From: Arsenophonus sp046530935
Lineage (GTDB): Bacteria > Pseudomonadota > Gammaproteobacteria > Enterobacterales > Enterobacteriaceae
NCBI GenBank assembly: GCA_046530935.1
Contig: JBHEQW010000077.1
Coordinates: forward strand, 1 to 16,607
Direction of reading: 5' to 3'
DNA length: 16,607 nt
In this document: piece by piece, positions 1-7,252 of the stretch
Numbering within the stretch: the first letter of the stretch is position 1
How the letters are laid out: each line of letters begins with the position of its first letter
Program-made: the position numbers and the translations under genes
Notes under the pieces: generated by a model
What the model was told of the DNA's origin: nothing
The model's input: the letters and a program-made list of their open reading frames with translations, nothing else
The model's database searches: none

Positions 1-54
1 TAATAAAACTAATAATGCTATGCATGCCAAGAAGCATACATAGCTAATTTACAT

Positions 55-292
55 TTACCACAATGGGTAGTTTTTTTGTGAAAAGACTTATCATCAAAGC
101 CTTAGATTGTACTACTTGGTCCACAATCACATCTACAATCACAGCGTCATATCAATTCTGATCAAGAGCTTAAGATCACTCTAGATCAATATGTTTGACT
201 GTACAATCAGAAATTACCACAATAAGTATTTGGTAGTAAAACTTTATTGTAATCTAGAAAGACTGGTTCAAAGTTAACTTAAATTATAAAAA
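55..292 (+). pseudogene. IS481-family transposase remnant, C-terminal part (copy 1)
   Basis: The plus strand reads as a broken copy of the C-terminal end of an IS481-family (DDE, integrase-core) transposase. Around 133-290, ignoring stops, it gives LQSQRHINSDQELKITLDQY, then LYNQKLPQ and GSKTLL. These match the family pattern LQSHRF-S-EELE-TL-RY, LYNQQLPQ, GSKTPLQ. In-frame stops (for example after DQYV and after LPQ) and apparent indels further upstream show that it is dead. The reading breaks off at about 292, exactly where IS1595-like copy A begins. The last residues of the same transposase, KK then PGYE, resume at 1362. A related remnant lies on the opposite strand at 2657-3480. The left limit is uncertain: a region near 55-90 may correspond to the NGMVERF motif but is too eroded to be sure. 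The family call rests on remembered consensus, not on a search. Confidence 0.62.
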
Positions 293-1361
293 AACTATAT
301 TTGTAAAGGTTATTGATTTGCTAGCAGAGCAATTTATACCCATATCTGTATTTTAATTGTTATGGTTTTAAAAAATTTTCTTCAGGTAAGATGGTTCGAT
401 AAATAAAACGATTCTACACAATGGAATAATCTACTTAGCCAGCCTTTAATTAGCTAATATGATATAACTGTTCATATTTTTGAATATAGAATTCCTTAGC
501 AATAACTCTCTGATTATCCAACATTATTATGCTACTAGCCAATGCTTACTAATTTCATGATCACTTATAAAAGTTTCATACTGTTTTGCTCAATCTAAGC
601 AAAGGATGGACTTTTTATCAATGATTAGCTCAAAAAAACATCTAACACACTATGCATTAAACTTTTTAAGAATTTCATTGTTCAAATTACTATGTTGATC
701 TCGATACATTAAAAACACGATTAGTTCTTTCCTTTTATCTCCTTCTCTCTCGCGTTTTCTAACTTTTTTCTATGTGAGATATAAAAACACTTACCTTTAC
801 AATATTTAGAAAAAGATGTTTCATCGACTTCAATAATATCAATTAATGCATTTATGTTAACTATAGCTTTTGAAGCAAGAAAAAAGTAATGATAGTTAAA
901 CGATATTTTCAAATTAATCAATACATGTTTGTTTTTCTGACTCTTCTAAAGTTAAACTATTAAACACATATCAGAAATAACTAAAGCATTTATCCTTGTA
1001 ATATAGTTTCGCTAGAGAACTTATAGCAAAATTATTAAATATTTTTCTGAAATCGAGAATTTTGTAACAATATCGCTTGTAACCATAACGAATATCCACA
1101 AGCGAATAACATGTTCAATGTGACAATATGTGGAAGATAAAGTGAAAGAAGTTTCTTCAATATATAAATAAATCAAGATCATTCGACAGATTGTTGCCAA
1201 ACCAACTAATGATATGCAGCTTTATGTTATCAGGAAGAGTAAGGAAATAGTATCTTTAATCTGTATAATGGTTTGGTTTTTCATGCCAACCTCTTGTAAG
1301 CTAAAAACCTTTATATAGTATAGTATAGGAATTTCTATCAATAATTTTTGCCAAAATAGCA
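293..1361. mobile_element. Decayed IS1595-like insertion sequence, copy A
   Basis: About 1.07 kb that aligns along its whole length with copy B (3499-4552). Shared blocks include 303-520 with 3506-3720, the DDE-encoding block near 800-890 with 3990-4070, and 1259-1361 with 4452-4552. The ends are eroded: CTATATTTGTAAA at the left (295-307) and TTTTTGCCAAAATAGC at the right (1345-1360), against GGCTATGTTTGTAAA and TTTGCCAACATAGCC in copy B. The flanks are the two halves of IS481 copy 1, so this element inserted into that one. An A-rich target duplication is possible but too degenerate to define. The transposase is on the minus strand and broken. Confidence 0.72.
721..921 (-). pseudogene. IS1595-like transposase fragment (copy A, DDE start)
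   Basis: This is a 66-codon open stretch inside copy A. It reads FLASKAIVNINALIDIIEVD followed by ETSFSKYCKGK. That corresponds to the first catalytic block of IS1595-family transposases, whose usual form is (I/E)-x-DETFFLESFKGKR followed by a basic RK-rich stretch. The first catalytic Asp (in EVDET) is kept. The basic tract (HRKKLENAREKEIKGK) also fits. The full family transposase is around 300 residues, so about one fifth is open here. Upstream, W-K-Y-R-L in a different frame corresponds to the WRHRFL motif, which shows a frameshift. Downstream toward 293, eroded text matches the C-terminal FHGV-YL-NYLAWRR motif. It is non-functional. The ATG at its start is incidental and not the native start. 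Confidence 0.6.
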
Positions 1362-1394
1362 AAAAATCCCATATTATTCCTGGATATGAGAATT
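1362..1394 (+). pseudogene. 3' tip of IS481 copy 1, resumed after copy A
   Basis: After the right end of copy A the plus strand reads KKSHIIPGYE. This matches the C-terminal end of the same IS481-family transposases (LFKK-PYYLPGCD/T-stop). The bases TTCCTGGATATGAGA (1377-1391) resemble the end of the other IS481 remnant read in the same orientation (TTCCAGGGATATGACA, complement of 2662-2677). This supports copy A having inserted near the 3' end of an older IS481-type element. The tract is short, so confidence comes mainly from position and the match to the partner copy. Confidence 0.5.
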
Positions 1395-1440
1395 ATAACC
1401 CTAATATTAGAATTAGAATAATCAATGCACCAACCTTAAC

Positions 1441-1457
1441 CATGTGATTGCCACATG
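1441..1457. repeat. Small inverted repeat downstream of ugd
   Basis: CATGTG (1441-1446) and CACATG (1452-1457) form a perfect 6-bp stem with a 5-nt loop, 14 nt beyond the ugd stop codon. No T-run follows on the minus strand, so it is not a convincing intrinsic terminator. It may still protect the ugd transcript 3' end, or be chance. I see no better terminator for ugd between its stop and the IS481 remnant. Confidence 0.25.
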
Positions 1458-1471
1458 AATAGAAATAGTTA

Positions 1472-2638
1472 TCAATCGTAACCAAATAGATCTCTGGTAT
1501 AAACTTTATATTTTATATCTTTCAATTCCGGCATCAATCGATTAGCCAGAATAATATCGCACTTCTCTTTGAAATAGTCCAAATCAGTGATCACTTTAGA
1601 GTGAAAGAATTCGCTTTGTTGTAAAACGGGTTCATAAACTAGCACTTCAATTCCCTTCGCTTTAATTCGCTTCATCAGACCTTGTACTGCCGATGCTCGA
1701 AAATTATCTGAACCGGCTTTCATCACTAACCGATAAACTCCTACTTTTTTTGGATTTTGACTAATAATCCTATCGGCAATGTAATCCTTACGTGTTTGAT
1801 TAGATTTCACAATCGCATTAATTAAATTATTTGGTACATCATGATAGTTAGATAGCAACTGCTTAGTATCCTTTGGCAGGCAATAACCACCATAACCAAA
1901 AGATGGGTTGTTATAGTGGTTACCAATACGCGGGTCTAATGAAACACCTTCAATAATTTGCCGACTATCCAATCCGCTACTATGAGCGTAAGTATCTAAT
2001 TCATTAAAATAAGCAACTCGCATTGCCAGATAAGTATTAGTAAATAATTTTATTGCTTCCGCCTCGGTTGCATCAGTAAATAGCACCGCAACATCTTTTT
2101 TCAGCGCCCCTTCTAATAACAAATCAGCAAAAATTTTAGCGCGTTCTGAACATTCCCCAACCACAATACGAGAAGGATAAAGATTATCATATAGAGCTCT
2201 ACCTTCACGCAAAAATTCCGGTGAAAAAATGATATTTTTATACCCTTTTTCTTGTTTTAATCGAACGATAAAACCCACAGGGATAGTAGACTTAATAATA
2301 ATGGTAGTTGCTGGATTAATCTGGGTTACATCATCAATCACTTCTTCAACTGAAGAAGTATTAAAATAATTAGTTTTAGCATCATAATCAGTCGGGGTAG
2401 CAATTATCACATAATCTGCTCCATGGTAAGCTTGTTGTTTGTCAGTTGTTGCCCTAAAATTCAATTTTTTTTCTGTCAGAAACACTTCAATTTCTTTATC
2501 TACTATTGGTGATCTCTGATTATTTAGCATAGTTACTTTTTCAGCGTTAATATCTAACGCAACAACCTCATGATGTTGCGCTAACAACATTGCATTCGAC
2601 AGGCCAACATAACCTGTTCCTGTAATAGCAATTTTCAA
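1472..2638 (-). CDS. ugd: UDP-glucose 6-dehydrogenase
   Basis: Ugd oxidises UDP-glucose to UDP-glucuronate in the cytoplasm with two NAD+. The product feeds envelope polysaccharides and, in enterics, the aminoarabinose branch of lipid A modification. The 388 residues equal the E. coli length and align along the whole protein. Visible elements: N-terminal Rossmann motif GTGYVGLS (7-14); KSTIPVG (116-122) with Thr118; SPEFLREG (139-146) with Glu141 and Glu145; Lys197 and Asn201 in AIKLFTNTYLAMRVAYFNEL; and the catalytic block FGYGGYCLPKD with nucleophile Cys253 and Asp257. The C-terminal UDP-binding domain has GSDNFRAS (309-316) and YEPV. No key residue is missing, and the gene is visibly less AT-rich than its surroundings, which argues for ongoing selection. 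The start is a TTG (2636-2638) preceded by a perfect AGGAGG; an ATG further in would cut into the Rossmann fold. It stands alone, bracketed by IS481 remnants. Confidence 0.97.
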   Translation of the reverse strand: MKIAITGTGYVGLSNAMLLAQHHEVVALDINAEKVTMLNNQRSPIVDKEIEVFLTEKKLNFRATTDKQQAYHGADYVIIATPTDYDAKTNYFNTSSVEEVIDDVTQINPATTIIIKSTIPVGFIVRLKQEKGYKNIIFSPEFLREGRALYDNLYPSRIVVGECSERAKIFADLLLEGALKKDVAVLFTDATEAEAIKLFTNTYLAMRVAYFNELDTYAHSSGLDSRQIIEGVSLDPRIGNHYNNPSFGYGGYCLPKDTKQLLSNYHDVPNNLINAIVKSNQTRKDYIADRIISQNPKKVGVYRLVMKAGSDNFRASAVQGLMKRIKAKGIEVLVYEPVLQQSEFFHSKVITDLDYFKEKCDIILANRLMPELKDIKYKVYTRDLFGYD

Positions 2639-2644
2639 AATTAA

Positions 2645-2650
2645 CCTCCT
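2645..2650 (-). promoter_or_regulatory. Strong Shine-Dalgarno deciding the TTG start of ugd
   Basis: On the minus strand AGGAGG stands 6 nt before the TTG codon. It is a full match to the 16S anti-Shine-Dalgarno core and is much stronger than the site in front of rpiA in this window. It supports TTG at 2636-2638 as the true start and probably compensates for the weak initiation codon. Only about 20 nt separate it from the stop codon and terminus of the IS481 remnant. Confidence 0.8.
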
Positions 2651-2661
2651 AAATATTTAGG

Positions 2662-2677
2662 TGTCATATCCCTGGAA
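2662..2677. repeat. Probable terminus of IS481 copy 2
   Basis: TGTCATATCCCTGGAA begins with TGT, as many IS481-family ends do, and overlaps the last codons of the transposase reading (GYDT-stop). The mirror sequence TTCCTGGATATGAGA occurs at 1377-1391 at the 3' end of IS481 copy 1. A matching terminus at the far side of copy 2 is not clear; the nearest candidate, CCTGTGATCATTA at 3486-3498, is weak. This defines the boundary between IS DNA and the ugd leader. Confidence 0.4.
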
Positions 2678-2701
2678 AAATATAATTTTTTGAATAATTA
2701 A

Positions 2702-2718
2702 GGTTTTAACTTAAAACC
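2702..2718. repeat. 17-bp palindrome upstream of ugd
   Basis: GGTTTTAAcTTAAAACC is a perfect inverted repeat of two 8-bp arms around one base, 64-80 bp upstream of the ugd start. It lies inside the 3' part of the IS481 remnant, so it was probably not an original ugd operator. It could bind a dimeric regulator or be chance in AT-rich DNA. No convincing -10/-35 pair is visible near it; the best -10 is TATATT on the minus strand (complement of 2679-2684), without a good -35. Confidence 0.3.
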
Positions 2719-3498
2719 AATCTTTCATAAAACTGCAATGGAATTTTACTGCCTAATACTGATTAGGATAATTCCTGATTGTACAGCAAAATAATTAATG
2801 CAAAGTGATCTCAAGCTTTTAACTGGAATTGAAATGATGGTTTTATCAGCGCATTTCTATGCACCAATTAAATTACTCAACCATACCATTCATTTGAGTA
2901 TGCATTGACAGGCTAAGTCTGTGTTTTATCCCAAGCTCTGTATACAACCAATTGAATTCATATTTTCCGATGGTCCTTAAACGTTTTCGCAGACTAAAAA
3001 GGAAGCATGTAAATTCTTTGCAATTGTCTGTAACTGCGAGATGGATAGCCATAGGACACATGCGCTTGTTTAAGATCATATAAAAAACGTCAACCATTAG
3101 CTGCTTTCTTGTTAAAGAAAGATAAAAAATAATTGATGAGCATGATTTATACATACGAAAAGATAACATCCTGAAGTTTCATTTGGAATTTTCGGAAGAT
3201 ATTTCCCGTCTAGGTGCAAATAATCATGCTAGTAACTTTTAAACTCTTTATGCTTCTATTTCCGAAGGTTTATTTCTGCTCTACTGCCTCATTTTACTGG
3301 AAATCAACGTCCTGCCTACCTGAAGTTCTGATCCATGACAGAAATCGAAATTAACGTTGTTAAAGAATTAACGTATAACTGAGTGCGCAAATAGCTCATC
3401 AAGAGAAAAAAATGTTTTTTGCAGAAAAAAAATTACATTTTTATGATCGAACAACAGTGTCCGTCAAGAAAATATGTGTAATATGCCTGTGATCATTA

Positions 3499-4552
3499 GG
3501 CTATGTTTGTAAAAATTGTTGCTTTGCTCGCATAGCAATTTGTAGTTACGTCTGTATTTCAATTGTTGTGGTTTTAAATAATCTTCTTTAGGCCAGATAA
3601 TTCTGCAAATAAAACGATCGACACCATGGAATTTAGTAAATCATCCTTTTAATTAGATGATATAATTACTCAAATTTTTAATGTTGAATTCCTTACCAAT
3701 AACTCTTTGATTATTCAACCTTATTGCGTAATGGTAACTAATTTTACACTCATTAAAAAATGTTTTGTAGCATTTAACTCTATCTGAGCAAATAAAGGAC
3801 TCTTTATCGATGATCGACTAAAAAACAGCTAAAACACACTCTGCATTAAACTCTTTAAGAATTTCATATCATAGCTCATATGACACTGTCGATTTTTAGT
3901 AATTAAGGCATCGATTCATTCCTTCCTTTTATTCTTCCTTTCTTTGTATTCTATCTTTCCCATCTTGGATATATAATGCTTTAATTTAAAAGATTCATGG
4001 AAAAATATTTTGTCAACCTCAATAATAGCACTTAGTACATTTATGTTGGCTCTCAACTTCGAAGCAAGAAAGCAGCAACAACCTCCAGAAGAGGTAGACG
4101 TTATTTTTAAATCAATGCCTTATTTATTTCGCTGATTTCACGTTAAGTCAAGCTATTCAATATACATAACAGATAACTAAACCATTTATCCATGTGATGT
4201 AGCTTCGCTATAGAAGCTATACTGAGATTGTTAAATATTTTTCTGCAATCGTCGATTTTACAACAATATCGCTCTAACGCTATGAATATCACACATGGAA
4301 TAAGATGCTTGTTCTAACAATATTGGTAGGATAAAGTGAAATAAGTTGCTTCATTGCATCAATCCACATCATCCAATATCCAATATATTGTCAGTGATGT
4401 AATTAATGAGATGCGGCTTTATTGGTGCAAGGAAGTGAGGAAAGCATCTTTTTGATCTGTATGACTGTTTGCTTTTTCATGATAATCTTTGTAGATAAAA
4501 TCTTTTTTTTCATAATAAGGGATTTCTACCAACAACCTTTGCCAACATAGCC
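3499..4552. mobile_element. IS1595-like insertion sequence, copy B
   Basis: A 1054-bp element with recognisable terminal inverted repeats. GGCTATGTTTGTAAA at the left (3499-3513) matches the complement of TTTGCCAACATAGCC at the right (4538-4552) at 13 of 15 positions. It is the full-length partner of copy A and shares its first 220 bp or so with truncated copy C (14808-15044). The flanks (GATCATTA to the left, TATTATGT to the right) do not form a clean 8-bp target duplication. The left end abuts the fading 5' end of IS481 copy 2. The transposase, on the minus strand, is dead. Confidence 0.78.
3560..4420 (-). pseudogene. IS1595-like transposase pseudogene (copy B)
   Basis: The minus strand of copy B encodes a broken transposase. 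The best block, about 4070-3910, reads FLASKLRANINVLSAIIEVD then KIFFHESFK. With copy A (ETSFSKYCKGK) this rebuilds the family motif IIEVDETFF-ESFKGK. The first catalytic Asp remains, but the next residue pair ET has become KI. Near the left end HGV, FYLQNYLA and RRLFKTTTIE match the C-terminal FHGV-YL-NYLGWRR pattern, in more than one frame. No long open frame survives. The end points are approximate and set by motif positions. Family assignment (DDE_Tnp_IS1595 type) is from remembered motifs and should be confirmed. Confidence 0.6.
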
Positions 4553-5040
4553 TATTATGTACATCAATAGATTTCAGTTCCTAAATAGCTTTAGTAAATT
4601 TAAATAAGGACATATCTGGCTGTTTACAATGGCTATAAACAGTAAAAAAACAATAATCTAATAGTCTACAAATCATACAGATGAGAATAAGAATATGTAA
4701 TTACATTATTAGCTCATTTGATGACAGTATAAAGGAAGACAAGATGATCAATAGAGTTATTGCTAGAATAATGAAATTGATTATTCATAGCCTTTTATAG
4801 AGGTGAAAACATAGATTAAATGCAAGATTTAGCTATAATAACAACATTCCAATATCAATATAAAACTGATTAAATTACTATCCGCATAAACAAAAGCATC
4901 CTTTAAAGAGTAGCGGAGATCCGATTATTGCGATGCCAGATGGATCATCTATATTGAATTTACCTAATTTCAATCACTTTAATTACTCTTTACTCGCTCA
5001 ATAAATATCCAGTCAAAAAAAATAAAATTACGAAAAAATT
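4553..5040. other. Non-coding, no recognisable gene
   Basis: AT-rich sequence between copy B and the stem-loop at 5042. I see no conserved protein motif in any frame and no RNA gene. A 61-codon minus-strand frame at 4990-5175 translates to a hydrophobic peptide but runs through the stem-loop and the palindrome that follow and has no Shine-Dalgarno, so I do not call it a gene. Confidence 0.6.
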
Positions 5041-5041
5041 G

Positions 5042-5068
5042 CTAGTCCTTAAAAAGACTAGATTTTTT
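5042..5068. terminator. Candidate bidirectional intrinsic terminator
   Basis: CTAGTC (5042-5047) pairs with GACTAG (5056-5061). The stem can extend inward by two A-T pairs past one bulged C, and the loop is A-rich. On the plus strand it is followed by ATTTTTT (5062-5068). On the minus strand the stem is followed by CAATTTTTTC. The stem is short and A-T heavy, so strength is uncertain. No adjacent intact gene explains it, so it may be a relic of lost genes on either side. Confidence 0.42.
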
Positions 5069-5071
5069 AAT

Positions 5072-5089
5072 ATACTACTATAGTAGTAT
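5072..5089. repeat. 18-bp perfect palindrome
   Basis: ATACTACTATAGTAGTAT is a perfect 9+9 palindrome with no spacer, lying 3 bp after the T-run of the stem-loop at 5042-5068. It could be a regulator binding site, a small cruciform, or part of a complex transcription-end structure. It also contains TATAGT, which resembles a -10 hexamer. No gene around it is intact. Confidence 0.55.
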
Positions 5090-5401
5090 TTAAGATTATC
5101 AAAATCAACAAGATCATGAGTATTTCGCAATAAATGCAGACATAACATAAATCCAATAAAAAGGGGTAGATACACATGTTGTTATTAAATATTTCATAGC
5201 TATTTTTACGTTCCATAAAAAATGAAAGATATTTATCTTTTATGTATTACAAAAGCCCAGTCAGCACTTATTTCTTTCCACAACATATATACAATTAGTC
5301 AATAATAAAAAAATACAAATTAATCACCACAACAAAAGTTAAATCAAAACTCTAATCATTAAATTAAAAATTAACTAATACTAGGGTTGCCATTTACTTT
5401 G
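5090..5401. other. Non-coding, AT-rich
   Basis: Nothing recognisable on either strand: long A and T runs, frequent stops in all frames, no motif. It separates the palindrome from the tandem repeat. Confidence 0.6.
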
Positions 5402-5446
5402 ATAGTTTCTATTATTTGATATGGAAACTATTATTTGATATGGAAA
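5402..5446. repeat. Two tandem 19-bp repeats with overlapping inverted repeat
   Basis: CTATTATTTGATATGGAAA occurs twice head to tail (5409-5427 and 5428-5446), both copies identical. In addition ATAGTTTC (5402-5409) is the exact complement of GAAACTAT (5424-5431), so the first unit can fold into a hairpin. Identical copies in otherwise fast-decaying DNA suggest a recent slippage duplication. Functional roles such as a regulator binding pair are possible but unsupported. Confidence 0.75.
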
Positions 5447-5739
5447 CTACAAATTTTTAGCGCTTGTTTTATGCATTTCTTTACTTATTTATACTTACTA
5501 ATTGATACTGCTTTTTAATATCCATTGATCAATTCAATTTGTCCACATGTTGTTGCAATAATTGATGTTGTTTAATAACATCTTCACTCTAAAAAATATG
5601 ATGCATTACCAATTAACTTTTAACGTAATGAAATGGCTTTACTTTTCATTTTATTGGCATAATATCAAAGATATTAAGATCATCGATTAATGCTAATTAA
5701 TCCTTGTGAAATAAAAATATCTAATAACTATTGATAATA
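5447..5739. other. Non-coding, AT-rich
   Basis: No motif recognised. Part of this may be the eroded 3' end or terminus of the IS256-type element that begins to be readable near 5740, but I could not locate an inverted-repeat terminus. Confidence 0.45.
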
Positions 5740-6720
5740 CTCATCAGTGTGAGTTAATGAACCCAGATAGTCGAGATGTTAAATTTCTAACACAGCAAAC
5801 TACTATGGCCAGCTTCTTCATAGCTTTATGATACTTCGCTAAAAACATTGCCAATAAAATATCAAGAACTTTATTATCGGCCTAACTACTCTTTGCAAGC
5901 CACAGAGAGTCCTCCAGCAAGCTCCGCCTTAACTTTCAGTTTCATGCCTTTTTGAACTGAAGCTAGCACATTAACTATTTTGTGTACTAAACAACTTTAG
6001 TTTTGCATGTATGGAAATATCTTTTCTATTGAATTCTAAAAAACCAAGTTCATAGTGTCTCCACTCCAATAGCAAATCCAGAAGATACACTTAAGCCACG
6101 CGCTCCTGCAGACCATTGATAAGTTAAGCCAAGTTTTCTTTTTACTACCAATAAGCATCTTCGTTCAAGACTAACCTCATTACGTTCATGCTTAATGACA
6201 CCGACAATGACAAGCATGCAAAGGCCAATCTTTCTTCTATACAAGACAGAAGTGTATAGTATCATCGACCAAGAAATAAGCGTATGTCGATCTCTTAAAT
6301 CATGCAGGCACAATTGTCTGTGACCTTCAAACCATTGCTGTTTCACTCTGATAATAGTAATGGGAAAAACTATGTGCTTTTTTACCAAGATCACACATAA
6401 CCTTCGTGAAAATTATTGCTGAATATACTTCGTAGGCATACAGCTATGGTGTACTAACTCCTCAACACTTTTTATGCGCTTCAGATAAGGCGGTAGTAAC
6501 GAGCTCTTGAATCATCTTTCATTGCCGATACGACCCATAATCTTAGCCACTTTAATCTCAGTAATCGACAATAGCAATTTCTATAGTTCAGACTATGGCA
6601 AATAACAATTACGTACAACATAGCATGAACCAGATAGTCTATAATGTGGCCGTTCAGCATCTTCTAACAAGCATGGCTTCAATGTAGGCCCCAACAGAGA
6701 TGACTATCAGCTGCGCCAGC
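5740..6720 (-). pseudogene. IS256-family transposase pseudogene
   Basis: A dead Mutator/IS256-type DDE transposase, read N to C on the minus strand with frame changes. Recognisable parts: AQLIVISVGAYIEAML; LLEDAERPHYRLSG; YVVRNCYLP (family VVRNGYLPER); TEIKVAKIMGRIGNE (family V-VKVP-VRDR); LLPPYLKRIKSVEE, an almost exact family motif, near 6480; IRVKQQWFEGHRQLCLHDLRD; LCMLVIVGVIKHERNE; ARGLSVSSGFAIG; LVHKIVNVLASVQKGMKLKV (family WVHK-ANVLN-LPKSVQP-K); and LDILLAMFLAKYHKAMKKLA. The longest open stretch is 6050-6394 (114 codons). Catalytic positions are lost: the WADGIY aspartate is gone (WSMILY) and the GDGAL aspartate is Val (GVETL). Many in-frame stops lie upstream. Both termini are unrecognised. 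No intact copy is in the window. Confidence 0.82.
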
Positions 6721-7252
6721 ATAGCACATTTACATATGAGTGCATACAATGGATTACAGATAATATCTAGTTTCGCAGATACCCCCATGCAGGTAAACTT
6801 TTTCATGCTATATAATATATATGTTATTGAAATTATTATGAAATTAATAATCAGGATACATACACTAACATCTACGAAACTACATACATCAGAAATGAGC
6901 ATAACTTATAATTGAGTAAAGAGTAATAAAAGACTAAAGACATTAATATATAAAACATAGGTATAGTATAATTAAAGTAATTGACAATGCCAAAACGCAA
7001 CCAGATAAGTTAGTGACAGTATTTAATATTAAATTAGCTAAAACATATACTATTAATTATCTGATATCTATACAAATTATCAATAATTAAGTTGATAACT
7101 CAAATTGCATCTATCCTGCTATCAGCTATAGCAAGCAAACTCATGAACAGTAACCTATTGATTTTACAGATCAAGTTAATCTTATTTTTAATTTGAAACG
7201 TAATTTTTACTTGCCACATTACCATTATCTACTTGTTTCAATATCTACACCA
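6721..7252. other. Non-coding, no recognisable gene
   Basis: Very AT-rich DNA between the IS256 remnant and the argP pseudogene. In many enterics the next gene after argP in this direction is argO, but I could not recognise any ArgO-like transmembrane motif here. Short open frames on both strands at 6654-6915 overlap each other and the IS256 remnant; they are not genes. Confidence 0.5.

Larger units (their letters stand above)
2657..3480 (-). pseudogene. IS481-family transposase pseudogene (copy 2)
   Basis: A broken DDE transposase of the IS481 family. Read in shifting minus-strand frames, it shows in order: a possible helical region LDELFAHSVIR (about 3400-3370); EFKSY-HDYLHLDGKYLPKIPNE and CYLFVCIN (about 3245-3155), matching family FK-YEPGYLHIDVKYLPQMPDE and YLFVAID; AVTDNCKEFT (second catalytic Asp region); GKYEFNWLYTELGIKHRLS; MNGMVE (about 2890-2873) followed by a stop where the family has Arg, then FN; HHFNSS; LEITLH; LYNQEL; VLGSKIPLQ; and finally GYDT before TAA (2657-2659). 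There is a frameshift near 3165 and several in-frame stops. The longest open piece is 2873-3169 (98 codons). The 5' end fades out just before IS1595-like copy B at 3499, so the N-terminal DNA-binding part is missing or unrecognisable. The 3' end stops about 20 nt before the ugd start. Confidence 0.82.

Noticed and set aside
3499..4552. IS5/IS903-type element, suggested by GGCT-TGTTG-like ends and about 1.05 kb length
   Set aside because: The encoded motif IIEVDETFF-ESFKGK and the C-terminal FHGV-YL-NYLAWRR fit IS1595-type transposases better than IS5.
4990..5175. 61-codon hydrophobic minus-strand frame
   Set aside because: It runs through the terminator-like hairpin and palindrome, has no Shine-Dalgarno and no known motif; hydrophobic peptides arise easily from T-rich DNA.
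6654..6915. Overlapping open frames on both strands
   Set aside because: They overlap each other; the minus one only partly coincides with the IS256 remnant N-terminus and neither has start signals or a recognisable family.
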